Assembly: GCA_022701365.1 (NCBI GenBank)
Contig: JAKUHH010000192.1
Span: 129,234-193,233 of the forward strand
Direction of reading: 5' to 3'
Length of the DNA stretch: 64,000 bases
Source of the DNA: Mycocentrospora acerina
Taxonomy: Eukaryota; Ascomycota; Dothideomycetes; Pleosporales
In this document: positions 33,237 to 44,458 of the stretch, in pieces
Layout: every line of letters starts with the position of its first letter
Numbering within the stretch: the stretch's first letter is position 1
The notes under the pieces: model-generated
What the model saw: only the letters and a program-made list of their open reading frames with translations
Told to the model about the DNA's origin: nothing
Database searches by the model: none
Made by a program: the position numbers and the translations under genes

Positions 33237-33994
33237 AGATGTGGAGAGTGTTTGACGTCGTTTAAATCAAACGAACGGTGGAACTAGGATAAAAGGGGTA
33301 GTCAAGATCGTAACTTTGGTCTGATATGAATTATGAAATCATGCAATAAATTTTATACATTACCATATTTCCCCTTTTACACACATTTGCTTTCGTTGAC
33401 ATGTTGTAACCAAGATGATCACACTCGGGAAGTCCTCTGATATTCTTTAGGCTGTGTAATCCATGCATCCATTCGATATCAAAATCAGTATAGGCCATAT
33501 GAAATTTACCTAGAGTGAGTGATTTGGCGCTGACGAACAAGCAATTTGAGACTAGGCTGCGAGGTTTCTTCTTTGCATTTGCATACATGTGGAGCGCATC
33601 AATACGCTCCAATTGTATCTCTGAGAAGTTAAAACAATTTGATAGTGAGCAAAGGCACAACAAAGTTTATGCTGAGAAATTAAAAAATTGATATCACCGC
33701 ATCTCACATTAGACATTGACGCGACAAGCAATTACGTCATATCTAGCCCTCGCTAGTCCGATTATCGGTCTAGTTGTATATTGTAAGTGGATACTATCTG
33801 TGATGATCCTGGAGTGAGACTGGCACACATCAAGCGTTTGCTCGGATTAGTCTCACCTCACAAGACTCGCACAGAAAGCTTATCAAGACCCAACGAGATT
33901 TCCATCGTTGTCTTCTCTTAGAAGACTTTTCTTTCCAAGAGACCTTGTCTGCCATACAACTCTCCAACACCACACTCATCGTCAAACTCCAAAA
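33237..33994. other. Intergenic region; boundary of the accessory block
   Basis: About 760 bp, AT-rich from 33300. It holds the LYS1 3' UTR and the aconitase-X promoter. No gene seen. Confidence 0.5.
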
Positions 33995-35776
33995 ATGGCA
34001 CAAAACGGTACACAACCAAAATCATCTTTCCACGGAACAGCATACGTACATGGAACAGCTTCCGGAAAACTCATTGCAAGCGACCTTGCATTGAGCTTCT
34101 GGGGCGGCGTCAATCCCCAAACGAGCGAAGTAATCGACCGCCATCATCCACTATCCGGACAACATCTTGAAGGCTCTATTTTGGCTATACCTGGTGGTCG
34201 CGGCTCCTGTTCAGGAAGTGGCGTCATTCTAGAGCTTTTGCTCAATGGTAAAGGGCCGAAAGCTATATTGTTCGCTCGGAGGGAGGACATCCTTACATTA
34301 GGGGTTATAATAGTAGAGGAGATGTTTGGGAGGTCTATTCCTGTTGTCACTCTTGAGGAGGAGGATTTCAAGCGTGTTTTGGCAGCGAGATACGTATCTG
34401 TGAATGGGAATCGGGTGTATTTGGAAGAAATGGAGGATGTCATTGAGACGCAGCAACCTGCTAATATCATAGAAAATCTTTCGACCCCGTTCGTGGATGG
34501 TATTGACCTCACAGACTTGGACAAGGATTTCCTTCGCGGTTTGTACGGCGAGGCTGCCCGCACTGCAATGCGTGTGATTCTTCGCATGGCTAGCTTGCAA
34601 GGCGCTGGCCGGCTTCTGGACGTTACGCAAGCACATATCGACGGCTGTGTTTACACAGGTTCCGGCTGTCTTGCCTTTGCCTCCAAGCTCCGCGACCTGG
34701 GCGGACGTGTCAGAGTTCCAACGACTCTAAACTCCATTTCTGTCGACCAAAAGCGATGGCGTACGCTCGGTGTTGAGCCCGTGTTTGGCGAAGCCGCAGA
34801 AAAGCTGGGCATAGCTTATACAGATATGGGGGCACGTCCAACATTTACTTGTGCGCCTTATCTCTTGGATAGTGCGCCCGTAAAAGGCGAGCAGATTGCT
34901 TGGGCGGAATCGAATGCAGTCGTGTACGCGAATAGTGTGCTTGGTGCGAGGACCATGAAGTATCCAGATTTCCTGGATATCTGTATCGCGCTGACGGGGA
35001 GGGCTCCATACGAAGGACTACACATTGAAGAAAATCGGCTGGCGTCGATATGTGTTCGTGTTCCAACTATTCATGACCTGGAGAGTGTAGACGACGCGTT
35101 TTGGCCGCTGTTGGGATACTGCGTTGGCAGTCTATCGGGAAGTCAGATACCTGTTGTAGTGGGTCTTGATGCGTTGGTACCTTCAAAGGACGATTTAAAA
35201 GCTTTTGGAGCGGCGTTTGCGACAGTAGCAAGTGCACCCATGTTTCATATCGTTGGAGTGACTCCAGAAGCTGCCACACTGCAGATGGCGATCGGTAAGG
35301 GACGCAAAGTGGCCACTACAGATCTCGACTTGCGAGATCTCGACATCTGCTGGGAAAACTTCACTTCCGCCCAAAACAACCAACCTGTCGATCTTGTGTC
35401 TCTTGGAAACCCGCACTTCTCACTTCCCGAAATCAGGAAGCTTGCTAGCCTGTGCAGAGGACGAAAAAAACACGAGCATGTAGCGATAGTAGTGACCTGC
35501 GGGCGGTCTACATATGGGCTTGCCAGTCAGGCGGGGCTTATCACAGAGTTGGAGCTTTTCGGAGTCCAGATCCTCACAGATACGTGCTGGTGTATGATTA
35601 TCGAGCCCGTCATCCCGCAGGCTGCAGAGCTGATTATGACAAATTCAGCAAAGTATGCTCATTATGGGCCGGGGATGACGGGAAGACAGTTCTGCTTTGG
35701 GAGTTTGAGGGACTGTGTTGAGACGGCGTGTCGGGGGACTTATGTTCAAAGAGGTCTGATATCAACGAAGTGGTGA
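33995..35776 (+). CDS. Aconitase X fusion protein (DUF126 + DUF521)
   Basis: 593 aa, intronless. Residues 10-150 are the swivel (small) domain: FHGTAYVHGTASGKLIASDL, then LSFWGGVNPQTSEVIDRHHP, then ILAIPGGRGSCSGSGVILEL. Residues 165-590 are the large DUF521 domain with CVYTGSGCLAFASKLRDLGG, then NSISVDQKRW, then TFTCAPYLL, then GEQIAWAESNAVVYANSVLG, then VTCGRSTYGLA and ILTDTCWCMI. Members of aconitase X include cis-3-hydroxy-L-proline dehydratases and archaeal mevalonate-5-phosphate dehydratases, often as two subunits; here both are fused. The conserved Cys residues fit an Fe-S centre. The substrate is not decided by sequence; hydroxyproline dehydration is my best guess. The frame is open 29 codons upstream to an ATG at 33908, but 33995 (AAAATGG) is better. 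Neighbours are an SDR, a hydrolase and a Zn2Cys6 regulator. Confidence 0.88.
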   Translation: MAQNGTQPKSSFHGTAYVHGTASGKLIASDLALSFWGGVNPQTSEVIDRHHPLSGQHLEGSILAIPGGRGSCSGSGVILELLLNGKGPKAILFARREDILTLGVIIVEEMFGRSIPVVTLEEEDFKRVLAARYVSVNGNRVYLEEMEDVIETQQPANIIENLSTPFVDGIDLTDLDKDFLRGLYGEAARTAMRVILRMASLQGAGRLLDVTQAHIDGCVYTGSGCLAFASKLRDLGGRVRVPTTLNSISVDQKRWRTLGVEPVFGEAAEKLGIAYTDMGARPTFTCAPYLLDSAPVKGEQIAWAESNAVVYANSVLGARTMKYPDFLDICIALTGRAPYEGLHIEENRLASICVRVPTIHDLESVDDAFWPLLGYCVGSLSGSQIPVVVGLDALVPSKDDLKAFGAAFATVASAPMFHIVGVTPEAATLQMAIGKGRKVATTDLDLRDLDICWENFTSAQNNQPVDLVSLGNPHFSLPEIRKLASLCRGRKKHEHVAIVVTCGRSTYGLASQAGLITELELFGVQILTDTCWCMIIEPVIPQAAELIMTNSAKYAHYGPGMTGRQFCFGSLRDCVETACRGTYVQRGLISTKW

Positions 35777-36914
35777 TGACGAAGAACCAGTTATATTCTG
35801 CTATAGCGAATCATAGCTTCAAGGTGCTGAAGCTGCTATCACGGTCAATAAGCTTTCAATTCTCCGCTAAAATCTCAAATCGCGCAAGTTAAATTGAAGT
35901 TGGTCTGCATAGATTTGATTTTAATTTTCAAATTTGGAATCTAGAAAAATGGAAGAATGCCATATTCTTTTTTATCTTCAAATCAAACATTTATAATAGA
36001 ACAGCAAATGTTGGATCTTCGTGATGGACATTCGACTCTCTAGCTTGGATTTAAACCAGTTTAAAGGATGTAAAAACTTTTGGTTCACGCAGAATCGATT
36101 TCTTTCAACTCTTCCTCGTGTTTTAACAAAGAACTGCTTGGAAGTGTTGCTCAACACCCTTATAACATGTCTTTCAAACGTTCTCACATCTAACGATTCA
36201 TTTCAGGGGCTAAGCCCGCTATATTACAGAGTATGAAGAAGTAGCAACGGTAGACCTCATACAGTACTTTGCTAGGGAGACTGTAAATTGTCTGTAAGCA
36301 TCGTTTCTTGAAATTTACTAAAATTCGAACTATATGGTGATGTTTTTGCAAGCGTTTCTATAGCACTCAAAAATTCAATGTCTACACATCCAGAGCAATT
36401 TGATGTAATGCATGACTTGGTCGAAGGATACATTGCACCCTAGATATCTCATTGAATGTATGTAACATCGCTCTACACGAAAATTGAGTACCCGTAAAGT
36501 GAATGCTTTCGTGGCTCAGCCATCTATGTAAATTTCTGTCAGCAAACAACTATTTTCTATTCGACCGGTATAACTCTTTTACAGTAGAAAGTCTAGGTTT
36601 GATCTGATTAATACTGCACCGTCTAGAAAAAGATGATGTTTTATGCAAATCAGCTCATCATGTCGTACTGAGAAGGTAACTGAGGATGAGATCACAACTA
36701 ACTTGGCATAGACTTGAGTAAATATTTATCTTTTCTTCCAGAGAAGTAAAGATGCGAAAGGTATATTGCAGTGTTATGTCAACTAATGTTAGCTTACTGA
36801 AGCTGTCAATATTAGGAAAGAAGGTAAACAATAGGAACACTTCTTGGTCGATGAATAGACTTTCATTAAACACGAAGCATCATTGGAGTGAGATTTATTG
36901 GCATGACAATATTC
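35777..36914. other. AT-rich intergenic region
   Basis: About 1.1 kb with only short ORFs without domains. No gene or known repeat recognised. Confidence 0.5.
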
Positions 36915-37876
36915 TTAGTACAAAGTGTTTGACGAAACGTATTCCCAATCATCTACCGCCTGAACTGCTCCAACACACGTTTCCCGGATATGTTTCACAG
37001 CGTCGGGCCCCAATGCAAGAGTACTTGGAACGGGCCTGCCCGCCGCATCGCCTTCGGATGTGATAGCTTCAATTATGCGTGCAACGCCCTTGGCAGGGTT
37101 TCCTGGCTGCGTCTGATGGGCCCCTTTAAACTGAGTATACAATTTGTCGGTAATGGGTTTGTAGTCTTCAATCTTACTCTCAACATAGAATGTGTTGTTC
37201 TCGTTGAGCAGCTCCGTTCGGAAGAAGCCAGGCTCAACGAGCAGTGTTTGAATTCCAAATGAGCCAACCTCAAGTCGCAGAGATTCGACGGCACCTAATA
37301 GTGAACGTTAGCAACATCTCTTCAGAGCCACTGCCACGCGGTAGTCGTTACCTCTCAGAGCGTGCTTGGACGCGCAATAAGCCCCCAAAGTCGGTATTCC
37401 CCCCCAAGCAGCAGTTGAGCCTATGAACACCAGTGTTCCAGTCTTTCTCGCTCGAAGATGAGGCAGGAATGCTCTTGTGACACCAAGGGGTCCGAATACG
37501 TGGGTATCGAATAGTTTGATCCAATCATCGCGACTGTTGTACTCAAGGTTAGTCATTGTATCGTAAATGATGAGCTCCTGCAGAATTTGTACCTGTCTTC
37601 CTCGATTGTACCAAAATGCGAATAGCCAGCGTTGTTCACGACAATGTCCACCGTCCCGTAGAGAGCGATCGCTGCCTCTGCAACTTTGTTAAATTCTGCT
37701 TGGCTTGCTAGGAGATCCAGCTTCAGAATGTTGGCTCCTGCGTCTGCGAACTGCGAGAGTTTGGATGTGTCGCGTGCTGTAGCGATGACTTTGTCTCCTC
37801 TGGCAAGCGCTGCCTTTACAAACTCGGCACCAAAGCCAGAACTACATCCAGTGATCAGCCACACAAGAGGGGCCAT
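36915..37876 (-). CDS. Classical short-chain dehydrogenase/reductase
   Basis: Model: complement(36915..37294, 37352..37533, 37593..37876), 281 aa. A Rossmann-fold NAD(P)-dependent oxidoreductase with all classical motifs: cofactor glycine motif TGCSSGFG (9-16), NNAG (81-84), catalytic Ser134, Tyr147 and Lys151 in YCASK, and the PG motif in VEPGFFRTELL. An Arg follows the second beta strand (TARD), hinting at NADP preference. Both introns (57-59 nt) close the frame; the second acceptor was chosen because EED-S-RDDW restores the family's sequence. A weaker in-frame upstream start at 37915 exists. The substrate cannot be inferred. Close to the aconitase-X and hydrolase genes. Confidence 0.9.
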
Positions 37877-38759
37877 GATTATGAGCTCGAAGATACAATA
37901 AAAAGGTGGTTTCAACTATTGTTCTGAAGTTGACCTATCTTTTATTGCGGTGAAACTTCATGCACACTGTCTGAATTTCGGAGCTAGACGAATTACTGCA
38001 GTGGCACTTGACTGTTAACCGGACTTAATCATTGTCGTAACGTTACGGTGATAGGGGACTTAAGTGCACGGATCCACCATGTTTTGCATCGGACTTATTT
38101 GGCTTTAATGCACAAGGACTATCCGGAACTAGGAATAATGTTCTCGCTGATATTGCATCATGTTTCTTAAGAATTATGACTGTGAGGGTCTGTCCAAAGT
38201 CCTGCTAGGGTTTAGACCAAGCTAAATTCAAAACGGCATCCATAAATCACTGAGACGTGTGCCAAGCAACAAGTGGCCATTTCTAGCAAGAAGGATACGC
38301 ATGTATTTACTTTCTATTTTGGAGACGAGTTTTTTATGAACTATGACGCCAATAGTAAATACCAAAAGATTAAAAAAATATGTGTCTGTCTATAATCTGT
38401 CGTTCTCTCGTGAAATTTGGTCAAGACCTAATCCAATGACCGTTCAGTTACATCTTGCTTTAAATTCTATAACTCAGTACTTGTGATTATCAGTTTAGCT
38501 TTCATTGACCTTCCTGGTTGACATAGGCCAAGCGAAACACATCACCATACCACGCGTCTTTGTTCCACAGTACGAGAGTACTGGCCAAGAAATGAAGGAT
38601 CTATTTCAGTGATTGTAGATTAATTATAAATTGGCTCAAGGTAACGTTGTCCAGGTATAGAGCTGTATAAAGGTGTGAAAGAATCTGTGGAATTCAAATC
38701 ATCCAAATCAATCTCAATCTCAACATATTCTTGATACTACCCAATTCTATCAAACCAAG
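37877..38759. promoter_or_regulatory. Divergent promoter region (SDR / hydrolase)
   Basis: 883 bp, AT-rich. A consensus TATAAA at 38666-38671 lies 94 bp before the hydrolase start. No ORF of note. Confidence 0.5.
38666..38671 (+). promoter_or_regulatory. TATA box of the hydrolase gene
   Basis: TATAAA 94 bp upstream of the ATG, followed by a CAATCTCAATCTCAAC-rich leader, a normal arrangement for inducible fungal genes. Confidence 0.5.
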
Positions 38760-39668
38760 ATGTCACTTATTAGCATCCTCAAAGGCTCTCTCCATCTTGC
38801 AGCACTTATCCATCGACCAGAATCAACCGTGACCAGGTCTCCAGGTCTTATTGTGGTCCACCCGGGAGGAGGTGTTAAGGAGCAAGCTGCCAATCTTTAT
38901 GCTCAACGACTCGCAAGGCAGGGCTTTGTGTCGATTGCCTTTGATGCTGCTTACCAGGGATCTTCAGAAGGTCTCCCTCGTCACCTTGAAGACCCAAACT
39001 CTCGAGTCTCTGATGTTTCTGCCGTAGCAGATTATCTTCAGGGGCTCGATTATGTCGATCCAGACTCAATTGTAGTCGTGGGTATTTGTGCGGGCGGCGG
39101 ATACGCCATCGCTGCTGCCACTACTGACCACCGTCTCAAGGCGGTGGCGGCGGTCAGTCTTGTCAATATTGGCGATTCAAACCGTCTCGGCTGGCTTGGC
39201 GATGCTGACCCAGCCAACGTCACTGCTATTCTCGAAGAGAACGCTCAACTTGTTGAAGCAGAGGCTCAAGGTGGCAATATCACCTACGGACATTATCTAC
39301 TTTCTCCAGATGCGACTACTGCGCCTGACCTAGTAGATGCCTGGGACTACTACCGAACACCCCGTGGTTTTTATAACACTTCGCAAAACCTCGTCGACCC
39401 TCAATCTGTCCCATTGATCATGAGGTTTGACTCCTGGCAATTCGCGAAAGAGTACCTCACGCAACCCACATTGCTCATTGCTGGCGAGGATGCCGACAGC
39501 AGGTGGCAGACAGACGTAATTCACGACATTATCAAGGACACCAACGCCAACGCAACGAAAATTCTTGTTCCAGGAGGTCGGCACATGGACTTCTATGACC
39601 GAGAGGAATATGTCGACCCCACAATTAACAATATCGCCCAGTTCTTCAACAGCCACCTCGGCCTGTGA
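38760..39668 (+). CDS. Alpha/beta hydrolase, dienelactone-hydrolase/YcjY-like
   Basis: 302 aa, intronless. An alpha/beta-hydrolase with IVVHPGGGVKEQ (oxyanion region), FDAAYQGSSEG, nucleophile elbow GICAGGGY with Cys110 in place of the usual Ser, an acid in LLIAGEDADSR and the catalytic His in PGGRHMDFYD near the C-terminus. Cys nucleophiles are known in dienelactone hydrolases, and GxCxGG is common in the YcjY-like group. The likely chemistry is ester, lactone or thioester hydrolysis of a small molecule. No signal peptide, so intracellular. It sits between an SDR and a Zn2Cys6 regulator. The exact substrate is unknown. Confidence 0.87.
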   Translation: MSLISILKGSLHLAALIHRPESTVTRSPGLIVVHPGGGVKEQAANLYAQRLARQGFVSIAFDAAYQGSSEGLPRHLEDPNSRVSDVSAVADYLQGLDYVDPDSIVVVGICAGGGYAIAAATTDHRLKAVAAVSLVNIGDSNRLGWLGDADPANVTAILEENAQLVEAEAQGGNITYGHYLLSPDATTAPDLVDAWDYYRTPRGFYNTSQNLVDPQSVPLIMRFDSWQFAKEYLTQPTLLIAGEDADSRWQTDVIHDIIKDTNANATKILVPGGRHMDFYDREEYVDPTINNIAQFFNSHLGL

Positions 39669-40441
39669 ACCTTGGCGAGCTTGTCAAGAGAGACAATTGA
39701 ACAAGAGGAAACGGATACCGAGCAACCACATTCATTGTAGCCATATGCTCACGGTGAATTTCTCTAAATTCTTGTCCAAATAAGTAGCCAAATGTAGAGT
39801 AGAGATGTACAGAAATAAAAGATCTATTGGTCACCAATTTTTTGCCATGCAATTCTGAATGGATTTGCTTTTAGAAACGCCCCCTTTATTATAATACCAT
39901 GTGTACTGATGAGTTGTTTCTCGAGAAATAATTTCGGAGAGTCAGTGATTGGGTAGTGATTGCCATGCATCATGGCGCCGTATACTTCGGAAAGTTAATT
40001 GTTATGATAATGCTCTCAGCAGCTAAACCGCTATTGAACACTGCGTTGTGTGTTTGATTTTATTTGCCGCTCATTTGATGAAAACCCAGTTTCTTTAAAC
40101 TGATATATGAGCTTTCACGTTATACATGCGGCAGAACTTCCTTGTTTGTTTCTCCGCCATTTCATCCGTGACAAGGTCCCATGGTTGACGTATTGTTGAG
40201 CTTATGGGTCGTGTGGGGACGGCGCCACCCGTGCCCAGCCATTGTTGCTACTTTCGGGCAAGTGGCGACGCTGGCGTGTGAAATCGCTCGAAATGTCCAC
40301 AGCGACGCTCTGCGACCCTCGCAACCCTCACACACCCACTCGAGTCTTATCCGCTACCTCCGGAGTTCAAAAAGCCGATTTATTTCAACTGATCAGTTAG
40401 GCTGCAGTCCTTCTCGCCACGTGTTCGTTGATTCGACCCTA
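39669..40441. other. Intergenic region upstream of the Zn2Cys6 regulator
   Basis: About 770 bp. The frame of the regulator's first exon is open upstream to about 40181 but lacks conserved sequence. No other gene seen. Confidence 0.45.
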
Positions 40442-43057
40442 ATGCCTCCATCCACCACTCATGGCGTTTTTTCGGCCCCAAAGATCTCCGAGGAGGAGTT
40501 TCGCGTGATCAGGAGGAGGAATCGCATTCCTCTCAACTGCTACCATTGTCGTAGTCGAAAGTTAGTCATCACTAACCGAGCTTTTTATATTCTGACAATT
40601 ACTGATCATTCCTCACAGAATGTGAGATGTCATGCCGAGCAGACGGTGACCTTATTCTAACCCCTGCATCAGGAAATGTGACAGAAAGCAGCCATGTGGT
40701 AATTGTGTGAAGCGCGAAGGTACTGACACTAATTCATGCTTCTACAAAACTCCCGCCACGCGAAAAGAAAACGAAAGCCAAGGCTCTTCTAATCTGGGTG
40801 AAATGCAGAACCGTATCAATCGTTTAGAGGGTCTGGTATTGTGCCTAGTACAAGGAGGTGCAAATGTGAATACAGCATCTGTTGCGGATCAGACATCACT
40901 ATCTGCAAATGTGAACTTGGGTGGGGAAGGAACTCTGCGTGACGACGAAAATGATGGTGACATTGATGGCGGATTGGCCAGTTCAGTGGGTATCCTTAAC
41001 CTTGATTCTGATGGAGGAAAATCAATGTACGTTGGTCAAGAACACTGGGATACCATATTGTCAGATATTGTTGAAGTCAAGGCCTACTTCGCTAGTCACA
41101 AGAAGGATTTAGAGAAGAGCTACGAGAGGGTTGCAATTTCCAGACCGGCAGACGCTAGAGAAGGCCCCATGTTGCTGCTCGGGGCTCCACCTGCTGCCGA
41201 AATGGAGCTACGAGCCGAACTGCCACCCAAATCGGTCGTCCTCATTTTGTGTTCAAGGTATTTCGAATGGTTGGGTAACAGTCTCAACATCATTCATCCG
41301 CAAACGTTCCACCTTCAGCTACAAGCTCACTGGCGAAACCCGTCCAAGACGCCACTTATGTGGTTGGGCCTGCTCTACTCAATATTGTGTAATGCAATGT
41401 GGAATTACCATCAGGTCGGCGATGAACCGCCTAGGTGGAAAGGACAGACCTTCAAGATAGCAAGCGAGTATCGACTACGAACTGTTCAGTGCCTGATGAC
41501 AGCCGATTACACTAATCCAGTCGAGCACACTCTTGAGACGATGTTGCTTTATGTTTTCCAAGAATTCTTTTTCCGCCCAGAGGCTCATTTAGGGATCTGG
41601 TTGGTGAATTCATTGGCGACCAGAATTGCCTTTCGGATGGGATATCATCGTGATGCTAAGTGGTTTCCCTCGTTGACTCCGTTTCAAGCTGTATGTATAT
41701 GAGTAAAGCCTGCATTAATCTCGAGGCTAATCTTGCATCATAGGAAATGAGGCGACGTACATGGGCACTGGTTAGATTGTCAGATACCATGTGTTCTCAT
41801 CAAGTGTCGTTACCCAACACCATTAATAGCCACGATTGCGATACAGAGTTACCAAGTAACATATACGACGAGGAGTTTGGTCCTGATACCAAAGTTATGC
41901 CCGCTTCCCACCCAACGAGTGAACCCACGCCCATCTCATATATGGTCACGAAGGTCAGGCTTTACATGGAGATGGGTGAAATTATACAGGTAACAAACCG
42001 CGTCGGGAAACAGGTATCGTATACCGATATTTTGCAGCTGGACAGCCGACTCCAAGAATTGTACGAAGAAATTCCTCCACACCTGCAAGCGATATCAACA
42101 GAAAACTCCTTCGATACTGTCCCAATGATTATTGCCAGATTTAACGTCAACTCGCTTTTCCAGAAAGTGATATGCCTCTTACACAAGAAATTTATACCAC
42201 TTGCGCGACAAAACAATCGATATAACTACTCGCGCCGGAGAGCAGTGGAAGCTGCATCGCAAACTTTACGGCAGTTAACGGCTTTGCATCATGAATCTCA
42301 ACCTGGTAGACGACTGGGGGCCCATACGTGGTTTATGGAGTCTATAGCCACTAAGGACTTCCTTCTCTCTGCCATGCTCGTAGCACTTGATCTTCACCAC
42401 GATCGTCTAGACGAGGCTGGCAGTGACGAGAACTCCCCGGAAACGACACCCCTTTGGACGACAGATCAGAGGATAGAAATGATGAAGGTTCTTGAAACCA
42501 TTAAGGACATTTGGAAAGAAGTCGCGTCTATAGAAGCTTCCAAGGCATCTAAGGTCCTTGAGATCATGTTGAAGAAACTCAAAAGTTTCTCTCCAACATC
42601 AAACGCAAGTTTGAATAACAACCAGATCTCGAGTCTCAACAAAACCTATCAAGTACAATCAGAGTTCCCAGCCGCTGCAACAACGAATATGCTTTCTGGC
42701 GGCTTGGTTCCACATATAGCCGCCGCGATAGAATCTTCACAGATACCAAGCAATTTTGGCAATACTAACCTTGGAGGTGTTCCATTTGGCACTGGTATGA
42801 TGCCATATATCTACGGAGGAGAACCTACCATCAATGATGTGGAGCCTGCTTTCTCGATATTCACAGGCCGGGAGGCAGGTGGCCAATTCTCAGCAAACTT
42901 GGACTGGGTAAGATTGTAGGCAACGTTCAATGTACGTCATCTACTAACGGCAGAGTAGAGCACCTTCGAAAACTATATGCAGAATACAAACTGGGGCGGC
43001 GAGGGAAATTTCCAACTATATCCTGGACAAGAAGAACAAAATTATCCCGGGACCTAA
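40442..43057 (+). CDS. Zn2Cys6 transcription factor with fungal-specific middle homology domain
   Basis: Model: join(40442..40560, 40673..41690, 41744..42907, 42959..43057), 799 aa. A nuclear DNA-binding activator or repressor. The binuclear zinc cluster is built across intron 1: CYHCRSRK joined to KCDRKQPCGNC, Cys at about 33, 36, 42, 48, 51 and 62. The second loop has five residues between Cys36 and Cys42 instead of six. A coiled-coil-like linker follows (MQNRINRLEGLVLCLVQ), then the fungal_trans domain (about 215-480) with SRYFEWLGNSLNIIHPQTFH and IAFRMGYHRDAKWFPSL then EMRRRTWALVRLSDTMCS. The last exon is short and Asn/Gln-rich. Frames close exactly. It may control the SDR/hydrolase/aconitase-X neighbours, inferred from position only. 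Confidence 0.88.
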
Positions 43058-43978
43058 TTATGAGCCAGTGTTTCTTCCGCAGTGCATCTAATAGTTACTA
43101 TAGCGGCCAGGGTCGATGCCATTGATATGTTTACGAAATTGATCATTTGTTCATTGTGCAAAGTTTTAGATATAATCGAATCTGGCGGTGACTGTCGCTT
43201 CATATTTACTTTTTCTAGCTTAATTTGGTGTAATTAATTTCCAGCGGACTCTGGCTTCACCTCTATCAGAGTTAGAAACATCCTTTTTATACCAGTAAGG
43301 GCTGTTTCCAAACTTTGAATCACACTGGCAAGGATTGCTAGTAAGAATTGAACGAGTAGAGTCATTCTGTTCCATTCGGGAATTGCAGTCAGCAAATAAC
43401 AAAGTTTGCCATTAGGGTTATCAAACGACATGATCACTGAGTTATCAGCTACAGAATTTTCTTGTCTCTTTTCAATGTGTACAGGTCCACAGTCAAACCT
43501 TTGTTGTGAATAAAAATGTCTTTCCTACAAAGATTAGTAAGTGTCAAGAAACGAAAGAGATCACTGTTCCGGTCTCTTAATTTTCAATGTGAAGACCATT
43601 GATGTTACTATAGAGTCAGGCAAAATTATTGTAGACGAGCAGGCTAACGGTCCTAGATCAACCCTGAGATTGAACAATTCATATTGTTTCTATTCCTATG
43701 AAAAAAAATCTGACTCAACCCTTGCCCAGAAAATAGGTGAAACTATGGGAACATTTGAAATAATAAAGTATAGTTTTGCTTGAAAACATTATGGCCGCAA
43801 CTGAATTTCCTCTCCATGTCGCCACCCCCATCTACAATACTTTTACCTGGTACCATAGTAGTCCTAATCAGTCTCATATTTGAAGCTAAGACTCCAGGAT
43901 GAGTTGCTATCTTAATTTACGGTCATATTGGAATGTCCCCAAGAGCATGAGTCCTGTTTCTTTCTTTGAATACTCAAT
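43058..43978. other. AT-rich intergenic region
   Basis: About 920 bp with only short ORFs (the largest about 80 codons at 43541-43783) and no domain. No gene called. Confidence 0.45.
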
Positions 43979-44458
43979 TTACCAATGTCTTGTAGACAAA
44001 TCCAATCGCGTCCAACGGCTACGCTTTTCAAGTCTTGGCGAACGCGATGCCTCTTCCGACTGTACCCCCAACACTTGTGTCTCTAAGCTCGCAATTGTTG
44101 CCACACCTTTGTCTCTTATCGACCATAGAAAATCTAAAAGGGTCTCCGTTTTCGGGGACCAAAACAATAAAGTATGCGGATCTTTCCCTTGTTCTTTCAA
44201 ACGAAAGGCTTCTCTCGCCGCCCAAAGGGTACTGTTTCTTATCTCTTCCATAATACTCTCAGCTTGTTCCAAATTATGCTCCTTTTCTCTAATAACTTGC
44301 GTTGGTACTTGCTTGCTTTCATTTTCGCTTAAGGAATCAATCTTAATTTTGACACGACCTTCATGAATTGTCCAGCCCAGCTCGTCAATCACATCATAGA
44401 TAATGGAGCAAACATAATCATAATCTTTCCAAGCCTGCTCGAGCTGAATCGTATTCAT
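43979..44458 (-). CDS. Hypothetical helical protein
   Basis: 159 aa from the first ATG at 44458 (MNTIQLEQAWKDYDYVCSII). The composition is normal and charged, with likely helices (REKEHNLEQAESIMEEIRNS, then WAAREAFRLKEQ). The last ~30 residues (SRSPRLEKRSRWTRLDLSTRHW) look unlike the rest, so the true 3' end may be spliced elsewhere. I do not recognise the family. It stands alone in an AT-rich zone next to a copy of the dispersed repeat. Confidence 0.45.
   Translation of the reverse strand: MNTIQLEQAWKDYDYVCSIIYDVIDELGWTIHEGRVKIKIDSLSENESKQVPTQVIREKEHNLEQAESIMEEIRNSTLWAAREAFRLKEQGKDPHTLLFWSPKTETLLDFLWSIRDKGVATIASLETQVLGVQSEEASRSPRLEKRSRWTRLDLSTRHW

Noticed and set aside
33908..33994. N-terminal extension of the aconitase-X protein (29 residues)
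   Set aside because: Not part of the conserved family start; the ATG at 33995 has better context. It remains possible as a targeting leader.
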